Counted from the first letter of the stretch, positions 18,238 through 27,407 are shown. The stretch is 64,000 bases of DNA from Streptococcus equinus (GCF_900104225.1 NZ_FNJK01000004.1:62001-126000), one strand, 5' to 3'. Numbers and translations are program-made. Notes: generated from the sequence alone by a model not told the origin.

Positions 18238-19200
18238 ATGAAAAAAATCCTCGTCTTGCATACGGGTGGAACTATTTCAATGCAAGCTGATGAAGCTGGT
18301 CATGTCCGCCCAGAAAATGATAATCCGATGAACCATGTCGGTGTCAATCTTGAGAACATTCAAGTGACAGCACTTGATTTTTTTAATGTTCCAAGTCCCC
18401 ATATTACACCAAGACACATGTTAAAGCTTTATCAAAAAATAAAAGAAGAAGCTGAAAACTATGATGGTGTTGTCATCACTCATGGTACTGATACCCTTGA
18501 AGAAACAGCCTATTTTCTCGATACAATGGAAGTTCCTAACATTCCAATCGTCCTTACTGGTGCCATGCGCTCATCAAATGAGTTAGGTAGTGATGGTGTT
18601 TATAACTATCTTAGCGCCCTTCGCGTTGCTAGCCATGAAAAAGCCATCGGCAAAGGTGTCTTGGTCGTTATGAATGATGAAATTCATGCTGCAAAATACG
18701 TCACAAAAACACACACTACTAACGTGTCAACCTTCAGAACACCCATTCATGGGCCACTTGGCATCATCATGAAACACGATATCCTCTTTTTCCGTACCGC
18801 AGAACCACGTGTTCGCTTTGATTTGCAAGATATCTCAGGCACAGTTCCTATCATCAAAGCTTACGCAGGTATGGGAGGCGATGGTATCATTAGTTTCCTT
18901 AATCCAAGTAACGTTCAAGGCGTTGTTATCGAAGCACTTGGTGCTGGAAATATGCCTCCACGCGCTGCTAATGAAATCTATGACCTTATCAAACAAGGTG
19001 TTCCCGTTGTCCTCGTCTCACGTTGCTTCAACGGAATCGCTGAACCAGTCTATGCTTATGACGGTGGAGGCGTCCAACTAGCTAACGCTGGCGTTATGTT
19101 CGTCAAAGAACTCAATGCCCAAAAAGCACGTTTAAAACTCCTTATTGCCTTAAATGCAGGGCTAAAAGGACAAGAATTAAAAGAATATATTGAAGGTTAG
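18238..19200 (+). CDS. ansA: Type I L-asparaginase
   Basis: A 320-residue cytosolic asparaginase, converting asparagine to aspartate and ammonia. Both catalytic threonine motifs are present: HTGGTISMQ at residue 8 and HGTDTLEETAYFL near residue 82; no signal peptide, consistent with the low-affinity type I enzyme. AAGGAAG precedes the ATG with rather wide spacing. It faces the HTH/DUF2975 operon tail to tail across a shared terminator. Confidence 0.93.
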   Translation: MKKILVLHTGGTISMQADEAGHVRPENDNPMNHVGVNLENIQVTALDFFNVPSPHITPRHMLKLYQKIKEEAENYDGVVITHGTDTLEETAYFLDTMEVPNIPIVLTGAMRSSNELGSDGVYNYLSALRVASHEKAIGKGVLVVMNDEIHAAKYVTKTHTTNVSTFRTPIHGPLGIIMKHDILFFRTAEPRVRFDLQDISGTVPIIKAYAGMGGDGIISFLNPSNVQGVVIEALGAGNMPPRAANEIYDLIKQGVPVVLVSRCFNGIAEPVYAYDGGGVQLANAGVMFVKELNAQKARLKLLIALNAGLKGQELKEYIEG

Positions 19201-19214
19201 ATTCCGTTTCATAC

Positions 19215-19248
19215 AAAAAGCTGAAGTTCAAATGAACCTCAGCTTTTT
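19215..19248. terminator. Bidirectional terminator between ansA and the HTH gene
   Basis: AAAAAGCTGA...TCAGCTTTTT stem with inner pairing GTTCA/TGAAC, flanked by A and T runs; serves both converging genes. Confidence 0.8.
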
Positions 19249-19456
19249 ATTCTTCATCAGGAATGTATTCTAAAATATCACCAGGTTGACAGCCTAACTC
19301 ACGACAAATCGCATCTAAAGTCGTTAAACGAACTGCCTTAGCTTTACCTGTTTTTAGGATAGAAAGGTTGGCATTTGTAATACCAACTCGTTCAGCCAAT
19401 TCTCCTGATTTCATTTTACGTTTTGCTAATTCAACATCAAGATTAATTTGAATCAT
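19247..19456 (-). CDS. Small HTH regulator (YozG-like, Xre-type)
   Basis: A 69-residue one-domain helix-turn-helix protein: LAERVGITNANLSILKTGKA is the DNA-binding helix pair, followed by the C-terminal CRELGCQPGDILEY. ATG at 19456 after AGAGGTAG is preferred; the frame extends 13 codons further. It follows a DUF2975 membrane gene by 10 bp, the usual pairing for this family. It closely resembles the regulator at 53569-53793 (shared ANLSILKTGKAK and CQPGDILEY). It probably binds the paired TATCG-N5-CGATA sites before the operon (inference). Confidence 0.9.
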   Translation of the reverse strand: MIQINLDVELAKRKMKSGELAERVGITNANLSILKTGKAKAVRLTTLDAICRELGCQPGDILEYIPDEE

Positions 19457-19466
19457 ATGACTACCT

Positions 19467-19970
19467 CTAAATTGTAAATTCATTTTCTTCAGCAATGATA
19501 TTAGCTTCTTTTAAAATCATTGAAAATACCCAAACGACAAATGCAGCTACCAGATAAGCCCAGTTAACAAAGGTCAAAACTCCTGAACCAGAACACAAAC
19601 TTTGGAACCAACTATCTAAAAAGGCAAGAGCAATAAAATTGTACTCAACATAACGAGCTAGTTTTACATTTTCTGGTGTAAAAATATTATTATCGATAAT
19701 ATTTTTGAAAAATAATTTCACAAAAACAAGGAGCGCAATCCAAAGGCATGAATTAACAGCGAACAAACTAAGAAATGATGGCGAATGCAAAAGCTTTTCT
19801 GGAATATTAACATCAAATGAAAAACCATTTCCAGCTTGATTCATCAAGTTCAAATGAGGTTGTGTCAACGAAAGAGAAATAGCAACTACTGTAGATAAAA
19901 CGATTAAGACGATTGCAATATTAATCACAACATTGGCAACTTTCAACGCTTTATAGTTTGTTTTCTTCAT
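19467..19970 (-). CDS. DUF2975 family membrane protein
   Basis: A 167-residue protein with four predicted membrane helices (VANVVINIAIVLIVLSTVVA, SLFAVNSCLWIALLVFVKLF, then two C-terminal ones). DUF2975 proteins have unknown function and are typically encoded directly before a small Xre-type regulator, as here. Third gene of the four-gene operon. It may sense a membrane signal for the HTH protein or be the operon's effector (inference). Confidence 0.83.
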   Translation of the reverse strand: MKKTNYKALKVANVVINIAIVLIVLSTVVAISLSLTQPHLNLMNQAGNGFSFDVNIPEKLLHSPSFLSLFAVNSCLWIALLVFVKLFFKNIIDNNIFTPENVKLARYVEYNFIALAFLDSWFQSLCSGSGVLTFVNWAYLVAAFVVWVFSMILKEANIIAEENEFTI

Positions 19971-19997
19971 GATTGTCTCCTTAAAATTATTTTCCCG

Positions 19998-20465
19998 TTA
20001 AGCTAAGCGACGAGTGCGAAGCCATTTACTAATCACAACAGCAAGGACCAAAAAGCCGCAAACTGAAAAGTCAACTGTCATATTACTTGTATTAGAAGCA
20101 TTTGTCAAGATGTTTTGGAAAACTGATACCACAAATGTGTAAAGAGTTGCTTTTTTCAAAAAGCTATAAGTAGGGTCTGAAAGAATATCAGCAACTGTCA
20201 AATCAGAAAGGAAAGCTTTTAATTTAGTAAGTCCGTAAATAATGGCACCATTTACCAGACAAGTCAAAAATGTAATGCCCCAAGTATGTTGGCTCTTACT
20301 AATTGCCCACTCAATCATACCGTATTGACCTAAAGCCATTTTATCGTAACCGTAAAAATGTGAAGCAAAGTCAGCAAGAATGATTAAAACAAGACTTACA
20401 ATAGTGATGTTGATAGCAATTTTAGCAATAGTTTTAACAGCAGTTTCGATAGTTTTTGTATTCAT
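19998..20465 (-). CDS. DUF2975-like membrane protein, tandem copy B
   Basis: A 155-residue four-helix membrane protein starting [20 protein letters not shown]. It is a clear paralog of the next upstream gene: same length, near-identical N-terminus, the shared IYGLTKLK segment and similar helices. It resembles DUF2975 proteins in size and layout. RBS-like GAGGAG lies before the ATG. Function unknown. Confidence 0.8.
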
Positions 20466-20521
20466 AATAAATCTCCTCTTAAAGTTAATTGATAATTGGT
20501 AAAATGACGATGATTTTTGGG

Positions 20522-20989
20522 TTAGGCCACGTGACGTCCACGTAGGTATTTAACAAGTAGAAAAGCAAGGCAGAAATAAGCGCAAATTGAAAAATCAAAA
20601 ACAAGTTGAGCTTGGTGCATTGATGTTGATAAAAAGTTTTGAAGAAATGATACAAAGAATGTGTAGAGACTAGCTTGTTTTAAGAAGCGGTATGTTTTGT
20701 CAGTTAGTACTTCTTTTACAGTGAAGCTTGCAATGAAGTGTTTGAGTTTTGTCAATCCGTAAATCATGGCACTGTTTGTCAAGATTGTCAGTGCTGTTAC
20801 TAACCATGTATTCGTTTCTTTTCCAATTGTCCAATCAATCACTCCGTAATGACCAACATTGACTGTATCATAGCCATAAATATGTGAAATTAAATCTGCC
20901 AAAATGGTTAAGACTAAAACAACATTAGTAAGATTAATAGCAACTTTAGCGACTGTTTTGACGATGTTTTCGATAGTTTTTGTGTTCAT
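20522..20989 (-). CDS. DUF2975-like membrane protein, tandem copy A
   Basis: First gene of the operon, 155 residues, four hydrophobic helices; starts [20 protein letters not shown]. It arose with copy B by tandem duplication: both keep YGLTKLK and a basic last segment (YLRGRHVA here, WLRTRRLA in B), while the loop sequences have diverged. No catalytic motif. Transcribed from the promoter near 21.1 kb that is bracketed by two palindromes. Confidence 0.8.
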
Positions 20990-21088
20990 GATAAATCTCC
21001 TAAAAAATGGGTTCCTATTGGATTTGTGGTTGAGCTCAATTGTTAAATCCGTTTTGCAATATTAAATTATTCTTTTTCGAAAATCTTT

Positions 21089-21103
21089 TATCGTTTTTCG
21101 ATA
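21089..21103 (-). promoter_or_regulatory. Operator 1 of the HTH/DUF2975 operon (downstream of -10)
   Basis: TATCG-N5-CGATA perfect-arm palindrome just downstream of the -10 box. The same sequence pattern recurs 56 bp upstream, so it is a probable repressor site for the operon's own HTH protein. Confidence 0.7.
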
Positions 21104-21108
21104 TATTT

Positions 21109-21136
21109 AGTATACCACAAGTTTTTCGTTTTGCAA
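21109..21136 (-). promoter_or_regulatory. Promoter of the HTH/DUF2975 operon
   Basis: Reading leftward: TTGCAA (21131-21136), 16 bp, TATACT (21109-21114). Bracketed by the two operators. Confidence 0.65.
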
Positions 21137-21144
21137 CACTTTTT

Positions 21145-21159
21145 TATCGAAAATCGATA
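21145..21159 (-). promoter_or_regulatory. Operator 2 of the HTH/DUF2975 operon (upstream of -35)
   Basis: Second TATCG-N5-CGATA palindrome. Two sites with identical arms and spacing around one promoter suggest cooperative binding or looping. Confidence 0.7.
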
Positions 21160-21210
21160 TTTTTTTATTTTTTCGCGAAATTTTCACTGTTTTTACCAGA
21201 ATTTAAACAT

Positions 21211-21237
21211 AAAAAAGCCCAGTCATTTCGACTGAGC
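21211..21237 (-). terminator. Second minus-strand terminator upstream of the DUF2975 operon
   Basis: Stem GCTCAGTC/GACTGGGC (one G-U pair) with a 5-nt loop and a six-T run on the minus strand. Confidence 0.65.
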
Positions 21238-21324
21238 CAGATTTTTACTATGGTCTTACGTCTTTATCATGGGTGTTATTTATTACTGCCATAGAAAACT
21301 ATCAAAAAGAGTACTCTTATCAGC

Positions 21325-21396
21325 CTACTTGCCGTAAGCTGGTTTCTCGTCAATTTTTTTAGCAAATGTCATCTTATAAGTTACGTTTATTATCAT
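21325..21396 (-). CDS. Possible 23-residue small ORF
   Basis: Frame MIINVTYKMTFAKKIDEKPA plus three residues (YGK), with GAGGTAAGCTT before the ATG. It sits between two terminators. Hydrophilic with a basic end and no known motif. Could be a real small peptide, part of a small RNA, or chance. Confidence 0.22.
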   Translation of the reverse strand: MIINVTYKMTFAKKIDEKPAYGK

Positions 21397-21435
21397 AAGC
21401 TTACCTCATCTTTCATTTGGTAAAGCCATTATAAA

Positions 21436-21457
21436 AAGGAAAGCTTAAGCTTTCCTT
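21436..21457 (-). terminator. Terminator after recG
   Basis: A 22-bp perfect palindrome (arms AAGGAAAGCTT and AAGCTTTCCTT) followed on the minus strand by TTTTTATAA, 20 bp after the recG stop. Confidence 0.8.
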
Positions 21458-21477
21458 GTAGAAATCTTTCATAAACC

Positions 21478-23493
21478 TTAATCAAAGTTACCCTTGTCTT
21501 TGAGATTTTGAGTGATGATTTGCCATTGTGGTTCTTGGCGCCAATTTGGATTTGAAACGATCTGGCTGGCAACTCGTCTAGCTTCTTCGAGAATATTATA
21601 ATCTTCCACAATATCCGCCACTTGAAATTCTGGAATCCCTGACTGACGTGTTCCAAAGATTTCACCAGACCCACGCATCTTGAGATCGGCTTCTGCCAAT
21701 ACAAAACCATCTGTTGTCTCTGTCATGATTTTCATGCGTTCTTTCCCAGTTTGCGTCTTAGGATTAGCTACTAAAATAGCGTAAGATTGTTTTTCACCAC
21801 GTCCAACACGACCGCGAAGCTGATGCAATTGACTAAGTCCAAAGCGATCAGCGTCCATGATAATCATAATAGTAGCGTTTGGCACATTGACACCAACTTC
21901 GATAACTGTTGTTGAAACCAAAACCTGGCTTTTTTGAGCTTTAAAATCTTGCATGATGGCTTCTTTTTCATCATTTTTCATGCGTCCGTGCATTAAAGCT
22001 ACCTGAGCTGTTCCTGCAAAATACTCAGACAAATCTTCATGCAAAGCAATGGCATTCTTCAAATCAAGTGATTCAGACTCTTCAATTAAAGGTGAAATGA
22101 CATAAGCTTGCGCACCTTTTTGCAATTCTATTTTGACCCAATTAAGCACCACATCTAATTGCTCGTGCTTCACCCAGCGAGTAATGATAGGCTTTCTTCC
22201 TGCAGGTAACTCATCAATAATAGAAACATCCATTTCACCAAAAGCGGTAATGGCAAGTGTTCGTGGAATAGGTGTAGCCGTCATCATAAGAACATCTGGA
22301 TTTTCCCCTTTTTCACGGAAAATACGACGTTGATTAACCCCAAAACGGTGCTGCTCATCAGTAATGACAAGACCTAAGCGGTGATAAGTCACTGCATCTT
22401 GAATAAGAGCATGAGTTCCCACAATCATGTCTACCGAACCATCAGCAATCGCTGATAACGCTGCTTTTTTTGCCGCTGCTTTCATTCCTGAGGTTAAAAT
22501 AGCAATCGACAAATCTGGGAAAAGTTGCGTCAAGCTGTCAAAGTGCTGCTCAGCCAAGATTTCTGTTGGCACCATCAAGGCTGACTGATAACCTGCCGTA
22601 TAAGCTGCATACATAGCAAGACTTGCAACAACTGTCTTACCAGAACCAACGTCCCCTTGCAAAAGACGGTTCATATGTCCACCAGAGCGCATATCAGACA
22701 AAATATCACTAAGGCTGTGCTTTTGCCCACCCGTCAGTTCAAAAGGCAATCCAGCTATCTTCTCAGCAAGTTTCTCTTCATCATAAGCAATCAATAAACC
22801 GTTTGATTCTGATTTATTGTCAGCTTTTAAGGCTTGTAAATTCATTTGAAAATAGAAAAGTTCTTCAAACTTAATACGGCGAAGAGCTTGTTTATATTCA
22901 GCTAAATCTTTTGGAAAATGCATAGCGGTTGTTGCCTGAGCACGTCCTAACAGACGATATTTAGCGATTAGGACTTGAGGTAAATTCTCTGGCAACCAAT
23001 TTTGAGCACCTAGTTCAAAAGCAGCTTTGATGGCTTTGATAAGAGCATTTTGTGAAATGCCCTGCGCTACACGGTAAACAGGCTGCATATCATCTTCAAC
23101 CTGAGCTAAAATTTTCATTCCTGTCACAGCAGATTTGATGGCATCCCATTTTCCAAAGATTGCCACATCACTACCTAGCTCGACTTTATCCGCTAAATAG
23201 GGTTGATTGAAAAATGACACCGCAATAACAGCTTCGCCTTGTTTGATTTTAAAAGAAAGGCGATTTCGCTTATAGCCATAATACTGGACATTTGCTGGTG
23301 TTACCACTGTTCCGACAATAACAGCTTTTTCCCCGTCAACCAAGTCTAAAACGCTTTTGCTCTTAAAATCTTCATAACGAAAAGGATAATAAAGCAGCAA
23401 ATCCTCAATCGTATAAATGTCTAATTTATGGAATTTTTCTGCCGACTTAGGACCTAAGCCTTTTAATTCCTCAATTGATGATTGTAAATTCAT
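21478..23493 (-). CDS. recG: ATP-dependent DNA helicase RecG
   Basis: RecG remodels stalled replication forks and branched DNA. The 671-residue protein has the N-terminal wedge/OB domain (about 1-240). The helicase core has Walker A QGDVGSGKTVVAS, motif II ITDEQHRFG, TATPIPRT (motif III) and the C-terminal motif VI HQLRGRVGRG. It ends with the TRG segment TGKERMKIMTETTDGF. Length is standard. It is the last gene of the secA-aro-acpS-alr-recG run. Confidence 0.97.
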   Translation of the reverse strand: MNLQSSIEELKGLGPKSAEKFHKLDIYTIEDLLLYYPFRYEDFKSKSVLDLVDGEKAVIVGTVVTPANVQYYGYKRNRLSFKIKQGEAVIAVSFFNQPYLADKVELGSDVAIFGKWDAIKSAVTGMKILAQVEDDMQPVYRVAQGISQNALIKAIKAAFELGAQNWLPENLPQVLIAKYRLLGRAQATTAMHFPKDLAEYKQALRRIKFEELFYFQMNLQALKADNKSESNGLLIAYDEEKLAEKIAGLPFELTGGQKHSLSDILSDMRSGGHMNRLLQGDVGSGKTVVASLAMYAAYTAGYQSALMVPTEILAEQHFDSLTQLFPDLSIAILTSGMKAAAKKAALSAIADGSVDMIVGTHALIQDAVTYHRLGLVITDEQHRFGVNQRRIFREKGENPDVLMMTATPIPRTLAITAFGEMDVSIIDELPAGRKPIITRWVKHEQLDVVLNWVKIELQKGAQAYVISPLIEESESLDLKNAIALHEDLSEYFAGTAQVALMHGRMKNDEKEAIMQDFKAQKSQVLVSTTVIEVGVNVPNATIMIIMDADRFGLSQLHQLRGRVGRGEKQSYAILVANPKTQTGKERMKIMTETTDGFVLAEADLKMRGSGEIFGTRQSGIPEFQVADIVEDYNILEEARRVASQIVSNPNWRQEPQWQIITQNLKDKGNFD

Positions 23494-23578
23494 AAGACCT
23501 CACTTTGCTACTATTATAACAAAAAATAGATTCTAAATCGTCGTAAGAAAATCACGATAATCTAGAATCCTTTTTATC

Positions 23579-24685
23579 TTATTTTGAATAGAAACGTGGG
23601 ATACGGTCACTTAGAAGACAAAGCACTTCATAATTGATAGTACCACGTTTTTGAGCCAAATCAGTAGCTGAAATAACCTTGTCACCTTCTTGACCAATCA
23701 AAGTTACTTTAGTACCGATTGGGAATTTTTCTGGCAAACGAATCGTGATTTGGTCCATTGACACGCGCCCAACAATTTCACAAAACTGACCATTAACAAG
23801 AACTGAGAAGCCTTGCAAATCACGTGTCCAACCATCAGCATAACCGATTGGCACTGTCGCAATGTATTCTTCTTTTTGTGCTGTATAAGTTGCACCATAA
23901 CCAACTGTTGCACCAGCAGGAATTGTTTTCACGTGAACTAGTGCTGATTCCAAACCAAGAGCTGGTTTAATAGGATAAGGCAATTCAATATCTGTTCCAC
24001 TTGGATTCAAACCATACATAACAATACCAAGACGAACAATATTAAAGATGGTTTCACTGTGCCAAATACTTGTTGCTGAGTTACTAGCATGAACAAGAGC
24101 TGGTTTATCACTCAAGTTATTCACCAAATTCGTAAAGAATTCCAATTGCTCATTAAATTTAGTATCGTCAGCTTCATCAGCTGTCGCAAAGTGAGTAAAG
24201 ATTCCTTCAACATTAGCACCGGCTTTTTTCAAGTTAGCAATCAAGCTTTCAGCTTCTTCAAGACTACGTACACCGATACGTCCCATACCTGAATCAACTT
24301 TCAAATGAACATTTACCCCTTTAAGACTAATGTCCTGCTCAATTGCCAAATCAAGCCATTCTTGGCTAGCTACAGTCAAGGTAATATTGTAATCACGCGC
24401 CAAAGCAACCTCATTAGGCATGATGACACCCAAAATTAAGATTGTTTCTTCAATACCCGCTTCACGAAGTTCAAGGGCTTCATCAACATTTGACACACAA
24501 AATCCATCAACTAAATGATGTACAGCTTGCGCTACCTTTTTAGCACCATGTCCATAGGCATTAGCTTTAACAACCGCAAAAGCTTTTTTCCCTTCTGGAA
24601 TATTAGCTTTAACCGCCTCGATATTTTGACAAATAGCACCCAAATCAATTAAGGCTCTTGTTGGTCGGTGTAAACTTGAAATCAT
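23579..24685 (-). CDS. alr: Alanine racemase
   Basis: PLP enzyme making D-alanine for peptidoglycan. The PLP lysine is in [12 protein letters not shown] (about residue 40) and the catalytic tyrosine in [10 protein letters not shown]. The substrate-site region ends with IPRFYSK. Length 368 is normal. Lies between acpS and recG, its regular place in streptococci. Confidence 0.97.
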   Translation of the reverse strand: MISSLHRPTRALIDLGAICQNIEAVKANIPEGKKAFAVVKANAYGHGAKKVAQAVHHLVDGFCVSNVDEALELREAGIEETILILGVIMPNEVALARDYNITLTVASQEWLDLAIEQDISLKGVNVHLKVDSGMGRIGVRSLEEAESLIANLKKAGANVEGIFTHFATADEADDTKFNEQLEFFTNLVNNLSDKPALVHASNSATSIWHSETIFNIVRLGIVMYGLNPSGTDIELPYPIKPALGLESALVHVKTIPAGATVGYGATYTAQKEEYIATVPIGYADGWTRDLQGFSVLVNGQFCEIVGRVSMDQITIRLPEKFPIGTKVTLIGQEGDKVISATDLAQKRGTINYEVLCLLSDRIPRFYSK

Positions 24686-24752
24686 TTTTTCTCCTCCAAA
24701 GCTAGTAAAAAATTTATCAATTCATCCTACTTTTCATTTTTCAAAAAGCTTG

Positions 24753-25112
24753 TTACTCAGCATCTTCTAAGATAACACTGGCTTGCACAAGATTTCCTGT
24801 ATGAGAAAGCGAAATAAAACATTTTCCAGGAAATGGAGACTGAGTTACCTCAGGAGCTCCTAGGTGATTATTCAAAATCTCAATATCTTGAAACCCTAGT
24901 GTCCCAATTCCAGTTCCCATTGCCTTAGCGAAAGCTTCTTTTGCAGCCCAACGCCCTGCCAAAAATTCCATTTGCCTTTTCTCAGCCTTAAAACCTGAAA
25001 AAACTTGAAATTCTTTTTCTGTCAGCACGCGCTTTGCAAATCTATTATTCTTCTCATACGCTCGCTTGATTGCATCTATTTCTTGCAAGTCAATGCCATG
25101 ACCAATAATCAT
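24753..25112 (-). CDS. acpS: Holo-[acyl-carrier-protein] synthase
   Basis: AcpS attaches 4'-phosphopantetheine from CoA to acyl carrier protein. The 119-residue protein has the expected [11 protein letters not shown] (metal Asp) and [20 protein letters not shown] (catalytic Glu/Lys) segments. It is encoded upstream of alr on the same strand. Confidence 0.96.
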   Translation of the reverse strand: MIIGHGIDLQEIDAIKRAYEKNNRFAKRVLTEKEFQVFSGFKAEKRQMEFLAGRWAAKEAFAKAMGTGIGTLGFQDIEILNNHLGAPEVTQSPFPGKCFISLSHTGNLVQASVILEDAE

Positions 25113-25190
25113 ACGTCTCCTTTGTGAAAAACGATTTTAAACCAAGTCAAAACTCTTATCAGCTTAATCGCTTAATGATTTCCAAAACTA

Positions 25191-25217
25191 AGGAGCTGAG
25201 AAAAATCCCCAGCCCCA
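25191..25217 (-). terminator. Weak terminator-like hairpin after aroG (second copy)
   Basis: GGGGCTG...CAGCTCC stem on the minus strand, followed only by TTAGTTTTGG. Placed between the second DAHP synthase gene and acpS; may be a partial terminator. Confidence 0.35.
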
Positions 25218-25233
25218 TAGGTTATTCAATTAA

Positions 25234-26289
25234 TTAGAATAGCAATTCCTCATAAGAATCATGACTTAAGGTTGCATGGATTTCACGAATCAATTTTTCA
25301 GTTTTATCCCATCCTAGACATGGGTCTGTGATCGATTTTCCAAATACCTCTGGTGTATCTTGGCGACCATCTTCCAAGTAAGATTCAATCATGAATCCAC
25401 GTACATACTTGTTAATTTTATCACTCCAGTCGCGATTAATCAATGTTTGACGTACAATACGGATTTGTTCAAGATATTGTTTACCAGAATTGTCATGGTT
25501 CGTATCGATAACGATAAATGGATTTTCAAGTCCCATTTTTTCGTAATGAGCAATTGCTTTCAACAAGTCGTCATAATAGTAGTTTGGCACATTTTCACCA
25601 TGCTCAGTTAGTGCACCACGAAGAATGGCATGCGCCAATGGATTACCATCAGTTTCAACTTCTGCATTATGGTAGATGAAGTTTTGTTTATTTTGTGCAG
25701 CATAAATACCGTTAAACATCACGTTCAAATTACCAGATGTTGGATTTTTCATTCCTGCAGGGGCATCAATTCCAGAGGCAACAAAGCGGTGCTCTTGGTC
25801 TTCAACCGAACGAGCTCCAATAGCATGATATGACACCAAATCATCTACCAAGGTAAGGTTATCAGGATACAACATCTCATCTGCAGTCGTCAAACCAGTT
25901 TCTGTGATGACACGATAATGCAAATGACGAACAGCAGCAACACCATTAATCAAATCTGGAAGTTTTGACGTATCAGGCTGATGCATCAATCCTTTATAAC
26001 CATCACCATTTGTACGCGGTTTTGCTGTATAAACACGCATGACAATGAAAATCTTATCTTTTACTTCTTCTTGAATTTTCGCCAAACGATGAGCGTATTC
26101 AAGTACAGCATCTTCATTATCAGATGAACATGGACCGATGACCAAAAGAATACGATCATCTTCACCTTTGATGATTTTTGCTAGCTCAGCATCACGTGCT
26201 TTCTTCTTAGCAAGAAAATCACCTTCTAATTTTGATAGTTCTTTGACTTGTGCAATATCAATTGTTGCACTCTTTTGATGTATTCCCAT
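25234..26289 (-). CDS. aroG: 3-deoxy-7-phosphoheptulonate synthase, copy 2
   Basis: DAHP synthase of the class I (AroFGH) type, first enzyme of the shikimate pathway, joining phosphoenolpyruvate and erythrose 4-phosphate. Visible motifs are LLVIGPCSSDNEDAVLEYA, RVYTAKPRTNGDGYKGL and DTNHDNSGKQY. The length of 351 is typical. It starts three bases after the stop of a close paralog and is very alike along its whole length; differences cluster in the N-terminus and the ALRGALTEHGENV region, as would be expected for differently feedback-controlled isoenzymes (inference). Confidence 0.95.
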   Translation of the reverse strand: MGIHQKSATIDIAQVKELSKLEGDFLAKKKARDAELAKIIKGEDDRILLVIGPCSSDNEDAVLEYAHRLAKIQEEVKDKIFIVMRVYTAKPRTNGDGYKGLMHQPDTSKLPDLINGVAAVRHLHYRVITETGLTTADEMLYPDNLTLVDDLVSYHAIGARSVEDQEHRFVASGIDAPAGMKNPTSGNLNVMFNGIYAAQNKQNFIYHNAEVETDGNPLAHAILRGALTEHGENVPNYYYDDLLKAIAHYEKMGLENPFIVIDTNHDNSGKQYLEQIRIVRQTLINRDWSDKINKYVRGFMIESYLEDGRQDTPEVFGKSITDPCLGWDKTEKLIREIHATLSHDSYEELLF

Positions 26290-26292
26290 AAA

Positions 26293-27324
26293 TTATTTAC
26301 CTAGTGTATCGTAAATTTCGTGAACAAGTTTTGCTGTATTGTCCCATCCAAGACATGGATCTGTGATTGATTTACCAAATACCTCAGGTTTGTCTTGACG
26401 ACCATCTTCTAGGTAAGATTCAATCATAAATCCACGAACATATTTATTGATTTTTTCATTCCAATCACGGTTAATCAATGTTTGACGGACAATACGAACT
26501 TGTTCTAAATATTGTTTTCCTGAATTGTCATGGTTAGTATCGATAACGATAAATGGATTTTCAAGTCCCATTTTTTCGTATTGTTCGATAGTATCGATGA
26601 CATTATCATAGTAATAGTTTGGCACATTCTTACCATATTCGTTAAGTGCACCACGAAGGATAGCATGTGCAAATGGATTACCAGATGTTTCAACTTCTTC
26701 ACCGTTAAACAAGAATGATTGTTTGTTTTGTGCGGCATAAATACCGTTAAACATAACATTCAAGTTCCCTGAAGTAGGATTTTTCATTCCTGTTGGAACA
26801 CTGATACCTGAAGCAACAAAGCGGTGTTGTTGGTCTTCAACTGAACGAGCACCAACAGCGATATAAGATACCAAGTCATCTACCAATGGAAGATTTTCTG
26901 GGTAAAGCATTTCGTCTGCCGTTGTCAATCCTGTTTCTGAAATCACACGATAATGAAGGTGACGAACGGCTTTAATACCATTAATCAAGCTTGGTGCTTC
27001 TGACGTATCAGGTTGGTGCATCAAACCTTTATAACCATCACCATTCGTACGTGGTTTTGCTGTATAGACACGCATCACCATAAAGACTCGATCTTTAACT
27101 TCTTCTTGAAGTTTTGCCAAACGATGAGCGTATTCAAGCACAGCATCTTCATTATCAGATGAGCAAGGACCGATAACCAAAAGAACTCGATCATCTTCAC
27201 CTTTAATAATAGCTTGCAGTTCGCGATCACGAGCTTCTTTTTTAGCTAGAGCGTCACCAGTTAATTTTGATTCTTCTTTGAGAGCATCGAAATTAATCTT
27301 TTTACTTGTTGCTTTAAATGACAT
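26293..27324 (-). CDS. aroG: 3-deoxy-7-phosphoheptulonate synthase, copy 1
   Basis: 343-residue class I DAHP synthase, tandem paralog of the following gene, with the same GPCSSDNEDAVLEYA, RVYTAKPRTNG and DTNHDNSGKQYLEQ motifs. First of the pair behind a promoter (TTGAAA-16-TATAAT) with a CodY-box-like site. The two genes probably form isoenzymes with different aromatic amino acid inhibition; which is which cannot be told from sequence alone. Confidence 0.95.
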   Translation of the reverse strand: MSFKATSKKINFDALKEESKLTGDALAKKEARDRELQAIIKGEDDRVLLVIGPCSSDNEDAVLEYAHRLAKLQEEVKDRVFMVMRVYTAKPRTNGDGYKGLMHQPDTSEAPSLINGIKAVRHLHYRVISETGLTTADEMLYPENLPLVDDLVSYIAVGARSVEDQQHRFVASGISVPTGMKNPTSGNLNVMFNGIYAAQNKQSFLFNGEEVETSGNPFAHAILRGALNEYGKNVPNYYYDNVIDTIEQYEKMGLENPFIVIDTNHDNSGKQYLEQVRIVRQTLINRDWNEKINKYVRGFMIESYLEDGRQDKPEVFGKSITDPCLGWDNTAKLVHEIYDTLGK

Positions 27325-27362
27325 ATATTTTCCCTCTCCTGAATTTAGTTAAGATTTTATAT

Positions 27363-27390
27363 ATTATACCATTTTCAAGAGGTTTTTCAA
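27363..27390 (-). promoter_or_regulatory. Promoter of the aroG pair
   Basis: Reading leftward: TTGAAA (27385-27390), 16 bp, TATAAT (27363-27368), about 38 bp before the aroG ATG, with AGGAGAGGG as ribosome binding site. Confidence 0.65.
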
Positions 27391-27392
27391 TA

Positions 27393-27407
27393 AATTGTCA
27401 GAATTTT
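27393..27407 (-). promoter_or_regulatory. CodY-box-like site before the aroG pair
   Basis: On the minus strand AAAATTCTGACAATT, 12 of 15 matches to AATTTTCWGAAAATT, just upstream of the -35 box. Three mismatches is at the edge of what is meaningful in AT-rich DNA. Confidence 0.4.

Larger units (their letters stand above)
21160..21477. other. Gene-poor interval between recG and the DUF2975 operon
   Basis: About 320 bp with no conventional gene. Besides the recG terminator (21436-21457) it holds a second minus-strand terminator (21211-21237) and, between them, a possible 23-codon open frame. The second terminator hints at a short transcript here. Confidence 0.5.

Noticed and set aside
25234..27324. 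aroG pair as an assembly duplication
   Set aside because: The two proteins differ at many positions along the chain, so these are true paralogs.
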